Positions 17,581 through 27,157 of a stretch of DNA of 64,000 nt are shown here, in pieces. How positions within the stretch are numbered: the first letter of the stretch is position 1; the number at the start of each line of letters is the position of its first letter. The stretch covers positions 279,483 through 343,482 of the forward strand of contig NW_008705593.1 of assembly GCF_000186865.1 (NCBI RefSeq), read 5' to 3'. Source of the DNA: Aureococcus anophagefferens (lineage: Eukaryota; Sar; Pelagophyceae; Pelagomonadales; Pelagomonadaceae). The notes beneath the pieces were generated by a model. It was not told the origin of the DNA. It was given only the letters and a program-made list of their open reading frames with translations, and ran no database searches. Position numbers and translations under genes: made by a program.

Positions 17581-19184
17581 ATGATGGGCGGCACTCGGAG
17601 CCTCGTCCTCCTCGCGGCGTGCAGCCGCGCCCTCCAACCGGACATCCTGCTCCTCATCGCCGACGACGTCGGCTTCAACGGCGTCGGCTACCAAAGCGAC
17701 TACACGAACGTGTCGAGCGGGTTCCTGACGCCGCGCCTCGACGCGTTGGCCGCCGAGTCCCTCAAGCTCTCGAGCTTCTACGTGCTGCCGCTCTGCGCGC
17801 CGACGCGCGCGGCGCTGCTCACGGGCCGCTACCCGACGCGCTACGGGCTCTCCGCGTTCAACGCGGACTGGGGCAAGCCCTGGGGCCTGCCGGCGAACGA
17901 GACGCTCCTGCCCGAACTGCTCAAAGCCGCGAACTACACGACGGGCTTGCTCGGCAAGTGGCACCTCGGCAGCCACCGCGACGCGGCGCTGCCCCAGTCC
18001 CGGGGCTTCGACGTGTTTCGCGGCTTCTATTCTGGCGGTTTGACGCATTTCACGCACGACACGGGCGTCGCGAGCGGTGTCGCTTGTTTACGTTGTCTCG
18101 TCCAACGGACTCGTACCCGCGCGCGCAGGTCTACAGCTACGCGCCCTCGAAGACGTTCCCCGACGGCTGCCACCGCTGCGTCACCGGCTACGACTTCCAC
18201 GACGGCGCGGCGCCGGCCTTTGACATGAACGGGACGTACTCGGCGGACGCCGTGCGCGACGCGGCGGTGGCGTTCGTGCGGACCGCCCAACGGCCGTTCT
18301 ACGCCCAGTGCGCCTTCCAGAACGTCCACGAACCGCTGGAGGTGCCGGCGCGCTTCGCGGACCGCTACGCTGCGGCGCTCCCGGCGCGGGAGCGCGTCTA
18401 CGCGGGCATGGTCTCGGCGTTGGACGAGGCCGCCGGGATCGTGCTCGACGCCCTACCCGCGCTCGACGAGACCGTCGTCGTGTTCTTTTCCGACAACGGC
18501 GCCATGGCCAATTCGGCGGCGCCCTCGGGCGCGCGGGCGAACTACTTCAAGGGCGGGAAGACGCTCACGACGGAAGGCGGGACGCGCGCGCCCTGCTTCG
18601 TCCGCTACCCGCCGCTCCTCTCGCCGGGCTGGTCCGCGTCGCTCGTCCACGTCGTCGACCTCTTCCCGACGCTCGTCGCCCTCGCCGGCGCGACCCACGC
18701 CCTCGACCTCGACGGCGTCGACGCGGCGCCGCAGCTCCTCGACCCCGCCACCCCGGGCCGCCGCCGGGAAGTGCTCTACAACATCAATCCGCGGTCGGAC
18801 GACGCCGACCAGCTCAAGGCGCCCAAGGCGGCGCTGCGCTACGACGACTTCAAGCTCTCCTTCGAGTTCTGGTCCAACCGCAGCGGCGCGGCCCTCTACG
18901 ACCTTGCGGCGGATCCCATGGAGACGTCGGACGTCGCGAACCGGCACCCGGGCGTCGTGCGCGACCTCGCGGCGCGTCTCGAGGCGCACGCCGCGCGCCT
19001 CCCGCCGCCCTTCGAGCCGTGGCCGCCGTTCCAGGGTGCGGATTACGCCTGCTGCGACTGCGAGGAGACGTTCGCGCGCGGCGCGCCGGCCGTCTGGGCG
19101 CCCTGGATCCCCGACGACTACGCGGCGGCGCCCTGCGCGCCGCCCTACGCCGCGTGCGTCGTCCCGCCCTGTTACGGGCATTGA
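17581..19184 (+). CDS. Secreted arylsulfatase-like sulfatase
   Basis: Exons 17581-18078 and 18129-19184 give 517 residues. The first ATG pair is at 17581/17584; the codon before it is GTG. A short signal peptide precedes PDILLLIADDVGFN, the metal-binding start of the alkaline-phosphatase-like fold. CAPTRAALLTGRYP is the sulfatase signature in which Cys becomes formylglycine. GLLGKWHLG and FFSDNGAMAN supply further active-site residues. This arrangement resembles arylsulfatase B types acting on sulfated carbohydrates. The 50 nt intron (18079-18128, GTCGCTT...GCGCAG) is an ordinary short intron; a donor at 18067 is also in frame. Two Cys-rich segments near the C-terminus suggest disulfides in the secretory pathway. 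Confidence 0.88.
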
Positions 19185-19392
19185 TGGTAAATGCTCCGCG
19201 AGCAGGATTGTTGAACCGATTGTTGCACCAACAAAAAACTCGCACCGGCTTTGTTCGCGCCGCGCGCCGCCGGAAATTTCGTCATGGCAGCCTCAGATTC
19301 GAAAGCAACCAGAGCAGCCGAGCGACGACATCGGCACCGCCCCAGTTCCATCCGCACACAACAAACAAGCAACCCACCCCACGTCGGGCGCC

Positions 19393-21186
19393 ATGGGCAA
19401 CAGCACGTCCCTCTCCCTGGGCAGCCCGCGCCGGCTCTCGGGCTCGGCCATGGACGCGCTGGCGGAGTACCGCGCGACGACCTTCGACGGCCTGCGCGAG
19501 TGCCGCGAGACGCTCCAGGAGCTCGGCAAGGAGGAGCTCGACGAGGAGGACTTCGACCTCGTCTTCTCGCTCACGCTCGCGGACCCGGCGGAGCACTTCA
19601 AGTACTGGAAGCTCGAGCCGTCGCGGGCCGAGCGGCGCTGGCAGCGCGCGGCGCGCGTCGCCAAGGCGACGTCGCGCTGGAAGCGCGCGGCGGCGCGGCG
19701 GCCCAAGGCCCTCGCGGACGCGGAGGCGTCGCCGCGGCGCGGCCGGCTCCGCGCGAAGCGGCGCCGCAAGGACGTCGCGCGGTCCATGGAGATCTTCTGC
19801 GCGCTCTACCTGCTCTGCGACGAGGCGTGCCTCGACGCGAAGGTCGCCGCGATCCACGCGCTCTTCGACGGCGACGGCGACGGCTACGTCTCCGCGTCCG
19901 AGTGCAGTCGGCTCCTCGTGTGCTGCTTCCAGGGCTTGAACCGCGCGACGCGGACGACGCCCGTCGTGTCCGCGGCGACGGTCGCCGCGCTCGCCGACGA
20001 CGTCGGCGGCGACCGCGTCTCCGCGTCCCAGCTCCGGAGCTTCGTCGCGACGCGGCTCGCGGGGCACCTCGCGCCGTTCCTGCCAGGGCAGGACAAGGGT
20101 GATTCAACGTCGCTTCAACGTGAGTGTTCCGCGCGCGCCCGTTCTGGAAAAAAGCATCCACGCTTCGAGACCGTTCCGAGAGATGATCGCTCGTCCAAAA
20201 ATCAGCCGAAACGAGTGGAAACCGGCCGAGAGAGGAGCCTTTGAAGTTGGGAATTTCGCACCCTTGTCCTGCCCAGGTTCCTGCCCGCGCGCATGGTCCA
20301 CGCGTACCACCGGCGGCGCGAGGAGCTCTGCGACCGCGCGCTGGCGGACTTTTTGCTGCGGTCCGGGCCCGCGCGCGTCGTCGACCTCGACGTCTTCCGG
20401 GGCATCGTCCGGCGGCTGCCGGGCTTCCCGTCGCGCGGCGACGTCGACGCGTTCGCGGCGCTGCTGGACGCGAACGGCGGCGCGGCCGACGGCCTCATCG
20501 GTCTCGACGAGTTCGGCGACGCGGTGGCCGCCTGGGTGGCCTTCGCCGTCGTCGACGACGACGCGTCCGGGTCGCTGTCCGCCGCGGAGCTCAAGTTCCT
20601 CCTCTGGGTCCAGGCGGGCGACGACGGCGCGGAGCCGGGCGCCCACGCGGTGGGCCGGGCCCTCGCGGCCATGGACGCCGATGCGAGCGGCGAGATCGAC
20701 CGCCTCGAGTGGCTCCGCTACGCGGCGTGCCGCGATCCCGTCACGGGCGCGGCGCGCTTCTCCAGGGCCGATCGCGCCGAGTTCGAGGCCAACGACCGCG
20801 ACGGCTCCGCCGACGTGTCCGTCCGCGAGGTCCGCGCGACGTTCCACAAGAACGCCAAGGACGCGCTCGCGCGCCTCGAGCTGACCGAGGGCGTCTTCTC
20901 CGTCGAGACCTTCGAGCTCCTGAACTCGCTCGTGCGCGCGGCGGGCGACGAGATCATGCACCTCGTCGACAAGGACCGCGACGGCGTCATCTCCTTCAGC
21001 GAGTACACGGCCGCGAAGCCCATCATCAAGCAGAAACACGACGAGATCCTGAACTACGCCACGGTCGTCGTCCGGCACCAGCACAAGGACCCGGCGGCCT
21101 GCGCGCGCGGCCGCCGCCGCAAGGCCGCGGGGACCCGCCTCAGCAACGTGGCCCTCTTGCAATCGGGGTCCTCCGAGGAGTTCTAA
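19393..21186 (+). CDS. Multi-EF-hand calcium-binding protein, possibly N-myristoylated
   Basis: Exons 19393-20075 and 20277-21186 give 530 residues. The start MGNSTS fits an N-myristoylation signal. Loops with EF-hand spacing include DGDGDGYVSASE, DDDASGSLSAAE, DADASGEIDRLE, NDRDGSADVSVRE and DKDRDGVISFSE, separated by helices. A basic helical stretch (RRPKALADAEASPRRGRLRAKRRRK) lies in the N-terminal third. The protein is probably a calcium sensor at membranes; the partner is unknown. The 201 nt intron is a family A introner. Joining at the duplicated GTTCCTGC reads HLAPFLPARMVHAYH. The gene stops 11 bp before the stop of the convergent neighbour. Confidence 0.88.
20084..20276 (+). mobile_element. 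Introner element A1 (193 bp)
   Basis: Ends CAGGGCAGGACAAGGGTG and CACCCTTGTCCTGCCCAG. GTTCCTGC is duplicated at 20076-20083 and 20277-20284. Intron 20076-20276 uses the GT of the left duplication and the terminal AG of the element. Confidence 0.93.
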
Positions 21187-21197
21187 ATTACACGAGC

Positions 21198-23165
21198 TTA
21201 GCATGCGATCACCGACTTGCCGCTGAGGGTCGGGTGGCGGTAGAACTTGAGTCCGTTTGTTCGCCGGCGCGGGAGGACGCGGCGCTGCTCGTCGGCGAGT
21301 CGCGCGATGGCGTCGCGGCGCCTATCTCCGGCCCGCCAGACGAAGTCGTCGTTGATGATGATGTCGCCACCGCCGATGTAGGCCTCGTCGCCCTCGCCAT
21401 CGCTTTCCTCCGGGTACCGCAGCGTGGGAATCGTTCCGGAGACCATGAGTCGCATGCCGTCATTAGGATAATGTGGATTGGCAAAAACATTGTCCATCTC
21501 AAAGACCAGATGCACGCGCCCCTCGTGGGGCTCGAGGCTCACGTCGCGGAGGAGGATCGGGGCGTCCGGCACCGGGTCGATGGCTCCCCCCAAGTCCCGG
21601 GCGTAGGAGACGTACGACTCCTGCTCCGAGTCCGAGCCGTCCACGGACGGCGGCGGATCATACCAGTCGTCATCCGAGTCGCTGTCGACCAAGCGAAGGC
21701 GCTCGACAAAATCACGGTACTCGGCCCGTTCGATGCCGCTGTCCGGCACGCACAGGTCTGCCGCGCGCATCGCGTAGCCGCCGCCGCGCCGCGCCGCGGC
21801 GGACCAGTCTCGATCCCAATCGTAGTCATCGCGTTGCATGTCCCCGTACGCCGGCAGGAACGAGAAGGCACAAAAGGAGGATAGAACGTCGTCCGGCGGT
21901 TCAGAGGACCCGTGCGTGATGCCTTCGCGCCGCTGCCAGTGGTTCTCGCGGGGGTCCGCGCCGAGAATAAACTCGCGCGTCCCGGCCTTCGGGTGCGGCT
22001 CCTCAGCCCCTTCGTCGGGCCGAGCTGCGCCCGGCGGGACGAAGCTATAGGTCTGCGGCTCCTGCTTGAGGAGGCCTTCGGCGTAGTCCGTCCAGCGCGT
22101 CGGCGCGCCGAAGAGGTCCACGCGCGTCGTCCGCTCCCCCGCCGGGAGTTCTCGGAGCCTATCTCCGGCCGTCGACGGCGCGAGCGCAATGGCGAAAGCG
22201 CGAAGCTTGCGACATATCGAGGAATTCGGATTGAATGCCGTCCCATTCTTTCGGCTGATGGAGATATGCCAGGCGTCGATCGGCCAGGGCATCGCCGACG
22301 CCTTGCCGTAGAACGTGAGCTCCATCGCCTCGCCGAATCTCGCATCCTCGCAGCAATCGCAGCCGATGCCGTAGCAGAACGCCGCCGCGCGGTGCGCGAG
22401 GATCGCATGAGCGCGGTCGACCAACGCCGCGTGCGGCGCGGTCGCCGTCGGGACGCGTCGTTTCGTCCGACCCTCGAAGACCTCGCGATCGCCGTCTTCG
22501 GTAATATACGCGTCCCGCGTATTCACGAAGCCGCGATCCGGGTCGATGTACTTGCACGTGTCGAACCATGTGTCGAAGCCTCCCGCGGCATGGATCTCCT
22601 CGCTGAAGTCGCAGTACCACGGGCACCGGTCCACTTGCTCCCGGATGTAGTCCTTGACGGTCAGCGTGCGCGCCGTCGCGTCCGCGGGCGGGCATCCGAC
22701 CTGCGCGAGATGCACGGACGCCGCCATCTCGTCGACGGCGTCGCGCAGCGCCGGCGACACCACGCGTAAGAACGCCGTCCCCGCGGTCACGATCATGATC
22801 TCGATGCGAGCGACGTCCCGCTCGTCCGCGGCCGCGCGGCGCAGCAGGGAGGGCACCGCCCGGAGCTGGCGCGTCATGGTCTCGCGCGTCGCTGGATCCG
22901 ACGGCACCTCGGGCCAGTTCCACTTCGAGGGCTCGTCCATCAGCGGCGACTCCGAGCCGTCCAGCGGCATGGGTCGCAGAGCCGATGCATAACCGAAGAT
23001 ATCGAAGGCGACCAACTCGGGGAGCGCGGTCAAGAGCTTGTGCGAAGCCGCGGCGATGCGTGACCGGGTCCGCGGCATGGGCGACCGGATAATCACGTGT
23101 AAAGGCGGCGGACTAGCAGCCTCTGAGGGCGCCCCATACGAAGAGCTCTTCAACCAGGCAAACAT
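21198..23165 (-). CDS. Unknown 655-residue protein
   Basis: The frame is open to 23318 but the first ATG is at 23165 (MFAWLKSSSYG). It contains Cys-containing segments (VDRCPWYCDF, GIGCDCCEDARFG), a region WHISISRKNG, and acidic low-complexity stretches (DSDSDDDWYDPPPS, EESDGEGDEAY). It has no signal peptide, membrane helix, or recognisable enzyme motif. The composition is less Ala-biased than in neighbours and many codons use A or T at the third position, so it may be a lineage-specific or acquired gene; that is only an impression. I do not recognise a family. It is on the same strand as the FAD monooxygenase, 119 bp downstream. Confidence 0.65.
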   Translation of the reverse strand: MFAWLKSSSYGAPSEAASPPPLHVIIRSPMPRTRSRIAAASHKLLTALPELVAFDIFGYASALRPMPLDGSESPLMDEPSKWNWPEVPSDPATRETMTRQLRAVPSLLRRAAADERDVARIEIMIVTAGTAFLRVVSPALRDAVDEMAASVHLAQVGCPPADATARTLTVKDYIREQVDRCPWYCDFSEEIHAAGGFDTWFDTCKYIDPDRGFVNTRDAYITEDGDREVFEGRTKRRVPTATAPHAALVDRAHAILAHRAAAFCYGIGCDCCEDARFGEAMELTFYGKASAMPWPIDAWHISISRKNGTAFNPNSSICRKLRAFAIALAPSTAGDRLRELPAGERTTRVDLFGAPTRWTDYAEGLLKQEPQTYSFVPPGAARPDEGAEEPHPKAGTREFILGADPRENHWQRREGITHGSSEPPDDVLSSFCAFSFLPAYGDMQRDDYDWDRDWSAAARRGGGYAMRAADLCVPDSGIERAEYRDFVERLRLVDSDSDDDWYDPPPSVDGSDSEQESYVSYARDLGGAIDPVPDAPILLRDVSLEPHEGRVHLVFEMDNVFANPHYPNDGMRLMVSGTIPTLRYPEESDGEGDEAYIGGGDIIINDDFVWRAGDRRRDAIARLADEQRRVLPRRRTNGLKFYRHPTLSGKSVIAC

Positions 23166-23196
23166 GCGTCGGCGCGTCAATGTTGCGGTTCCAGCC

Positions 23197-23220
23197 TCGC
23201 GCGCGCTTAAGCGCGCGCGA
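23197..23220. repeat. Perfect 24 bp palindrome upstream of a start codon
   Basis: TCGCGCGCGC-TTAA-GCGCGCGCGA is an exact inverted repeat centred on TTAA. It lies 31 bp upstream of the ATG at 23165 on the minus strand, so it could affect transcription start or translation. No known binding protein is implied. Confidence 0.8.
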
Positions 23221-23284
23221 CGAGCGGCTGCTTCTTCGCGGGCGCGGCGCCGGCGCCGACGACCGCCGCGGGGTATGTTAACGG

Positions 23285-24616
23285 TCAGTCGCGAACCACG
23301 GGGCCGCTCCAGGCCCATCGCGCGAAGGGCTCCCCGGGCAGCTCGTCGAGGGTGTGCTTCCAGGAGTACATCTGCTTGATCCGCCGGAAGTTGCCGAGCA
23401 TGCTGAAAATCTTGCGCGGCTGCCGCGTCGGCGACGTTTTTCCCATGTACGACGCCGCGCTATATTTCTGCACCATGTCGCACCGCTTCCCGCGGCGCGC
23501 GGCGAAGGCCTTCGTCGCCGCGGGCGACGCGCCCTCGGCCGCGACGAGCGCGGCGAGGTCCGCCGCGTCCTCCCAGGTCACCATCGTGCCCTGGCCCTGC
23601 GAGGGCACCATCGGATGCGCCGCGTCGCCGATGACGACGACGCGCCCGTCGAGCCCGGTCCAGGAGCCCAGCGGCGGCCGGTCGCCGAGGCGCCGCTCGA
23701 AGATCTCCGCCGGGGGCGTCGCCGCGAGGCACGCGAGCGCGTCGGGAAAACGGGCGAAGGACGCCTCGAGGTCCGCCGTCGACCCGGGGCGGCCGAAGCC
23801 GCCGAAGGAGCCGTCGGCGATGGCCGCCGCGGACCGCGGCGCCTCGGTCGCGGGCAGCGTCAGGTACCAGCTCGTCTTGCCCCCGCCCGCGTCGAAGGCC
23901 AAGATCGCGCGGCCGTCGACGCCCGTCGTCGCGAAGGAGACCTCGCCGGGGCCGTGCAGGGGCAGCGCCGCGCTGTCGACGATGGCGTTCCAGAGCAGTT
24001 GGCCCGAGTAGCGCGGCGCGTCGTCGCCCGTCGCCACGAGCGACCGCACCTTGGACCCGATGCCGTCGGCGCCCACGAGCAGCTTCGCGCGCACGCTCGA
24101 CCCGTCGACGAAGGCGACGTCGACGCCGCCCTCGGCCGCCGTCGCGCCGGCGACGGCCCGCCCGCAGTGGACGACCTCCGGCGGCACGACGTCCGCGAGC
24201 GCCTCGTGCGCCGACGACCAGGCGATGTTGTACTGGTCGTGGCCGAAGGTGTCCTTGAAGGTCGTCGCGTCCATGGACACGCTCTTCTCCTCGGCGCCGT
24301 CGGCGCCGTATTTCGTGATTTTCTGGGACGTGATGCGGACGCCGCGCGCGCGCATCGCCGCGGGCAGCCGTCTGTCGACGGCGCCGAGCGCGGACATGCC
24401 GTTGGCGGAGATCATGATGCCCGTGCCCGTGCTGCCGCGGAGGAGCTCGCCCGCGGCCTCGAAGCAGTGCGCGTCGATGCCCCGCGCGCGCATGGCCGCG
24501 CAGGCCGCGAGGCCGCCGAGGCCGCCGCCGGCGATGGCGACGTCGACGCGCGTCGGGACCGCCGTCGGCGCGAGGGCGTGCGCGGTAGCGGCGATGTATA
24601 GCAGCGCGAGCATCAT
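23285..24616 (-). CDS. FAD-dependent monooxygenase (UbiH/zeaxanthin-epoxidase-like fold)
   Basis: The 443-residue protein starts at 24616 (MMLALLYIAATAHALAPTA), a signal peptide that may lead to the secretory route or plastid. A duplicated copy of this sequence gives an alternative start at 24646. VDVAIAGGGLGGLAACAAM is the Rossmann FAD-binding motif. LLVGADGIGSKVRS and VVIGDAAHPMVPSQGQG are the DG and GD motifs of class A flavoprotein hydroxylases. Such enzymes use NAD(P)H and O2 to hydroxylate or epoxidise aromatic or isoprenoid substrates. The substrate here is unknown; the zeaxanthin epoxidase resemblance is only at fold level, and the FHA tail found in plant enzymes is absent. Confidence 0.85.
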   Translation of the reverse strand: MMLALLYIAATAHALAPTAVPTRVDVAIAGGGLGGLAACAAMRARGIDAHCFEAAGELLRGSTGTGIMISANGMSALGAVDRRLPAAMRARGVRITSQKITKYGADGAEEKSVSMDATTFKDTFGHDQYNIAWSSAHEALADVVPPEVVHCGRAVAGATAAEGGVDVAFVDGSSVRAKLLVGADGIGSKVRSLVATGDDAPRYSGQLLWNAIVDSAALPLHGPGEVSFATTGVDGRAILAFDAGGGKTSWYLTLPATEAPRSAAAIADGSFGGFGRPGSTADLEASFARFPDALACLAATPPAEIFERRLGDRPPLGSWTGLDGRVVVIGDAAHPMVPSQGQGTMVTWEDAADLAALVAAEGASPAATKAFAARRGKRCDMVQKYSAASYMGKTSPTRQPRKIFSMLGNFRRIKQMYSWKHTLDELPGEPFARWAWSGPVVRD

Positions 24617-24656
24617 GTCGGGCAGCCTCTGCAGCGCGAGCATCATGTCGGGCAGC
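24601..24656. repeat. 30 bp tandem duplication in a signal-peptide region
   Basis: GCAGCGCGAGCATCATGTCG followed by GGCAGC is present twice (24601-24626 and 24631-24656). The period is exactly 30 bp, so the frame is preserved and the signal-peptide start MMLAL is repeated as MMLALQRLPDMMLALL. Confidence 0.85.
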
Positions 24657-25056
24657 CCTAACGTGATGCTGGTGCAGTCTTGGGGCAACCTTTTTTTGGC
24701 GACACGAGTGCGAGGCGGCCGCTCGTCCAAGGAGTGCTTGAGTTGCTGCCGACGAGCGCGAGACTGGGCGCAGCCCCTGGCTGGCTCTGGCGTGGTGCGA
24801 TCTCCCTGTTGAGGTCGGAAACTCATACCCGCAACACGGCACCGGGCGGTTGTTGCCACAGGGCAACCATGTTGCCACAAGCGCTTCGAGCCGCGACTTC
24901 GGGAGGCAGCGGGCCCAGAGGGCACGACCTGCCAAACGGTGCCGCGCCGCCCCCCCCGGCCGGTCGCCGCGCGTTGGAGCGTCGACCCCTTTGCTCGCCC
25001 CCGCCGGCCGCCGGTCGGCGCCGCGTAGGACCCCGGTTGGGCGCCGCGCGCTAGCC

Positions 25057-26351
25057 ATGGTCGAGAGCCCTACCATCAAGGTGGATCGGCGGGGCCTGGC
25101 CCCCGCGCCCGGGGCCGGCGGCATGGTCGAGCCGCCGAGTCCCATGAGCCACGCGAAGATCCTCGCCCGGCACGCGACCTTCGCGCCGCGGTCCGAGGAG
25201 GAGAAGGCGTTCGGCTGCCCGATCCCGTCGCCGAGCGGCGCGTCGGCCGCGCGCGCCGAGGGCGAGAACGAGGACCCGGGCCGGGCCGGGGCGGCGAAGG
25301 CCGCGGCGGCGGCGAGCCCGCGGCCCGCCGGGCGCGCGACCGTCGCCGCGTCGACGCCCGAGAAGAAGAAGGAGGCCGCGGCGTCGCCGCGGCGCAAGTT
25401 CTCGTTCCCGAAGATGGGCTTCTTCACTAGGGGCGCGAAGCAGCGCGACGCGCCGAGCCCCGCGGCGCCCCTACGCGCGGCGGCGGCGACGCCGCCCCGG
25501 CGCCCCAAGGGGTCCATGCTCCTCGAGCCCCGCGGCGCGGCGGACCAGCGCGTGACGCTCGTCCTCGACCTCGACGAGACCCTGGTGCGGTCGTCCTTCG
25601 ACACGAACTTCGACGCGGACTTCGAGGCGCCCTTCAACCTCAACGGCTCCTGGTGCACGGCGCGCGTGCGCAAGCGGCCCTTCGTCGACGAGTTCCTCGC
25701 GCGCGTCGCGGACAAGTTCGAGGTCGTGATCATGACCGCCGGCGTGCGGCCCTACGCGTCCCTCGTGCTCGACCTCCTCGACACGGGCCGCGTGCTCGGG
25801 CCCCGCTTCTACCGCGAGTCCTGCACGAAGACGGCCAACGGCCTGCTGGTCAAGGACCTGAGCCGCATGAACCGCGACCTGAAGCGGACGATCATCGTCG
25901 ACAACAGGGCAGCAAAAGGGTGATTCAACGTCGCTTCAACGTGAGTGTTCCGCGCGCGCGCGTTTCGGAAACAGCACCCACGCTTCGAGAGCGCTCCGAG
26001 AGACGATCGCTCGTCCAAAAATCAGCGGAAACGAGCGGAAAACGACCGAGATAGGAGCCTTTGAAGTTGGGAATTTCGCACCCTTTTGCTGCCCAGGTCG
26101 ACAACTCGCCGAACGCGTACCTCTGGCACCCGGAGCACGCCATCGACGTCGTCGACTTCGTCGGCGACCCGGAGGACGACGAGCTGAAGACGATCGCCGA
26201 TTTTCTGGACGTCATCCACGACGTCGACGACGTCCGCCAGCACGTCGCGCACTGGCGGAGCGGCGGGAGCTACGAGCTCCCGCCGAACGCGCGCGCGGAC
26301 GCGCCGAACCGCGCGGCCCTCGCCAAGGAGGCCAAGGCCGCCGGCAACTGA
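25057..26351 (+). CDS. FCP1/CTDSP-type protein phosphatase
   Basis: Exons 25057-25896 and 26097-26351 give 364 residues. An N-terminal region of about 165 residues is Ala/Pro/Lys-rich and probably disordered. The catalytic FCP1-homology (NIF) domain then starts with LVLDLDETLVRSS (DLDETL at 171-176), where the first Asp is the HAD nucleophile, and continues with RPFVDEFLARVADKFEVVIMTAG and IIVDNSPNAYLWHPEHAIDV. The family dephosphorylates Ser residues of RNA polymerase II CTD or other phosphoproteins. The intron is a family A introner inserted in the codon run IIVD-NSP, and splicing at GTCGACAA restores this conserved motif exactly. The start is chosen at ATGGTCGAG, with a purine-free but acceptable context. 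Confidence 0.9.
25905..26096 (+). mobile_element. Introner element A2 (192 bp)
   Basis: Ends CAGGGCAGCAAAAGGGTG and CACCCTTTTGCTGCCCAG. GTCGACAA is duplicated at 25897-25904 and 26097-26104. Intron 25897-26096 is GT-AG, 200 nt. Confidence 0.93.
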
Positions 26352-26658
26352 GGCCGCCGGACCAACGCGCCCCCGCGGCGGGCGCCGCCGCCCCCGCGCC
26401 GTCCCCTTTTTGCTCGTCCGAAACCGCCCGCCTCCGCGCCCGCGGTCCCGCGCGGAAGACCGGAGGCCGGCCTCCCGCCCGCGTCGTTCAAGCCGCTCTC
26501 CGGTCGCCCTTTATGACTTAACCTAGCTAGTGAAGCAGCCGCTGCGGGTCTCGCCCGCCCTCGGGCGCTAGTGAAGCGGCCGGTCTCGCCCTCGAGCTTA
26601 CGTGCCGACCGCGCGCCCGCGCGCGTCCTCGACGCCGGGCCGGCGCCGCGTCCCATGC
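26352..26658. other. Intergenic 3' region with a short direct repeat
   Basis: This convergent gap holds no gene. GCTAGTGAAGCRGCCG with a following GGTCTCGCC occurs twice (from about 26525 and 26568). Nothing else is recognised. Confidence 0.5.
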
Positions 26659-27051
26659 CTAGGTGAGCTCGATACCGCCGACCTCGCTGATCCACTCGTT
26701 CAGCCGCCAGTCGACGACCTCCGCGGCGACGAGCGGATCCCGCCGCACGAGCGCCTCGGCGTCCGCGTAGGAGTCGGCGGCGAAAAAGAGCATGCCGCCG
26801 CCGCCGGGCTTGCCCTCGCCGTCGACGCGGTAGCCCGACGTGATCGTCGCGCCGCCGTCGCGCAGCTCCGTGACCCAGGCGCGGTGCGCCTCGAGGTGGG
26901 GCTTCACCACAGGGAACGGCGCGCAGAACTGCTCCGTCTTGACGAACCAGCGCGTCGCGCGGAGCGCCGTGCCGTGCCGTCGCCGCGCCGAGAGCTGCTG
27001 AAACGCCGACGCGGCGCTCAGCAACAGCGCGCAAAGAAGGCGCAGGACCAT
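26659..27051 (-). CDS. Plastid-targeted YCII-like small protein
   Basis: The 130-residue protein starts at the ATG at 27051 (MVLRLLCALLLSAASAFQQL); the codon before it is TTG. SAASAFQQ matches the ASAF cleavage motif of stramenopile plastid presequences, followed by a basic transit-like stretch (LSARRRHGTALRATR). The mature domain FVKTEQFCAPFPVVKPHLEAH..WVTELRDGG and GMLFFAADSYADAEALVRRDP fits the YciI/YCII-related dimeric alpha-beta fold (a short ferredoxin-like domain often with a His and Asp near the active site). The biochemical role of these plastid members is unknown. It is 106 bp downstream of, and on the same strand as, the glycosyltransferase-like gene. Confidence 0.8.
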   Translation of the reverse strand: MVLRLLCALLLSAASAFQQLSARRRHGTALRATRWFVKTEQFCAPFPVVKPHLEAHRAWVTELRDGGATITSGYRVDGEGKPGGGGMLFFAADSYADAEALVRRDPLVAAEVVDWRLNEWISEVGGIELT

Positions 27052-27157
27052 CAAGAGCAGTGGGCAATCTCGTGGGCAAGGCTAAAGGTGCACTTCAACT
27101 TAGCTAAAAAAGAGCAGCTCACAGAGCCTCCGGCATGGGAACCGGCACGCGCGTGCC

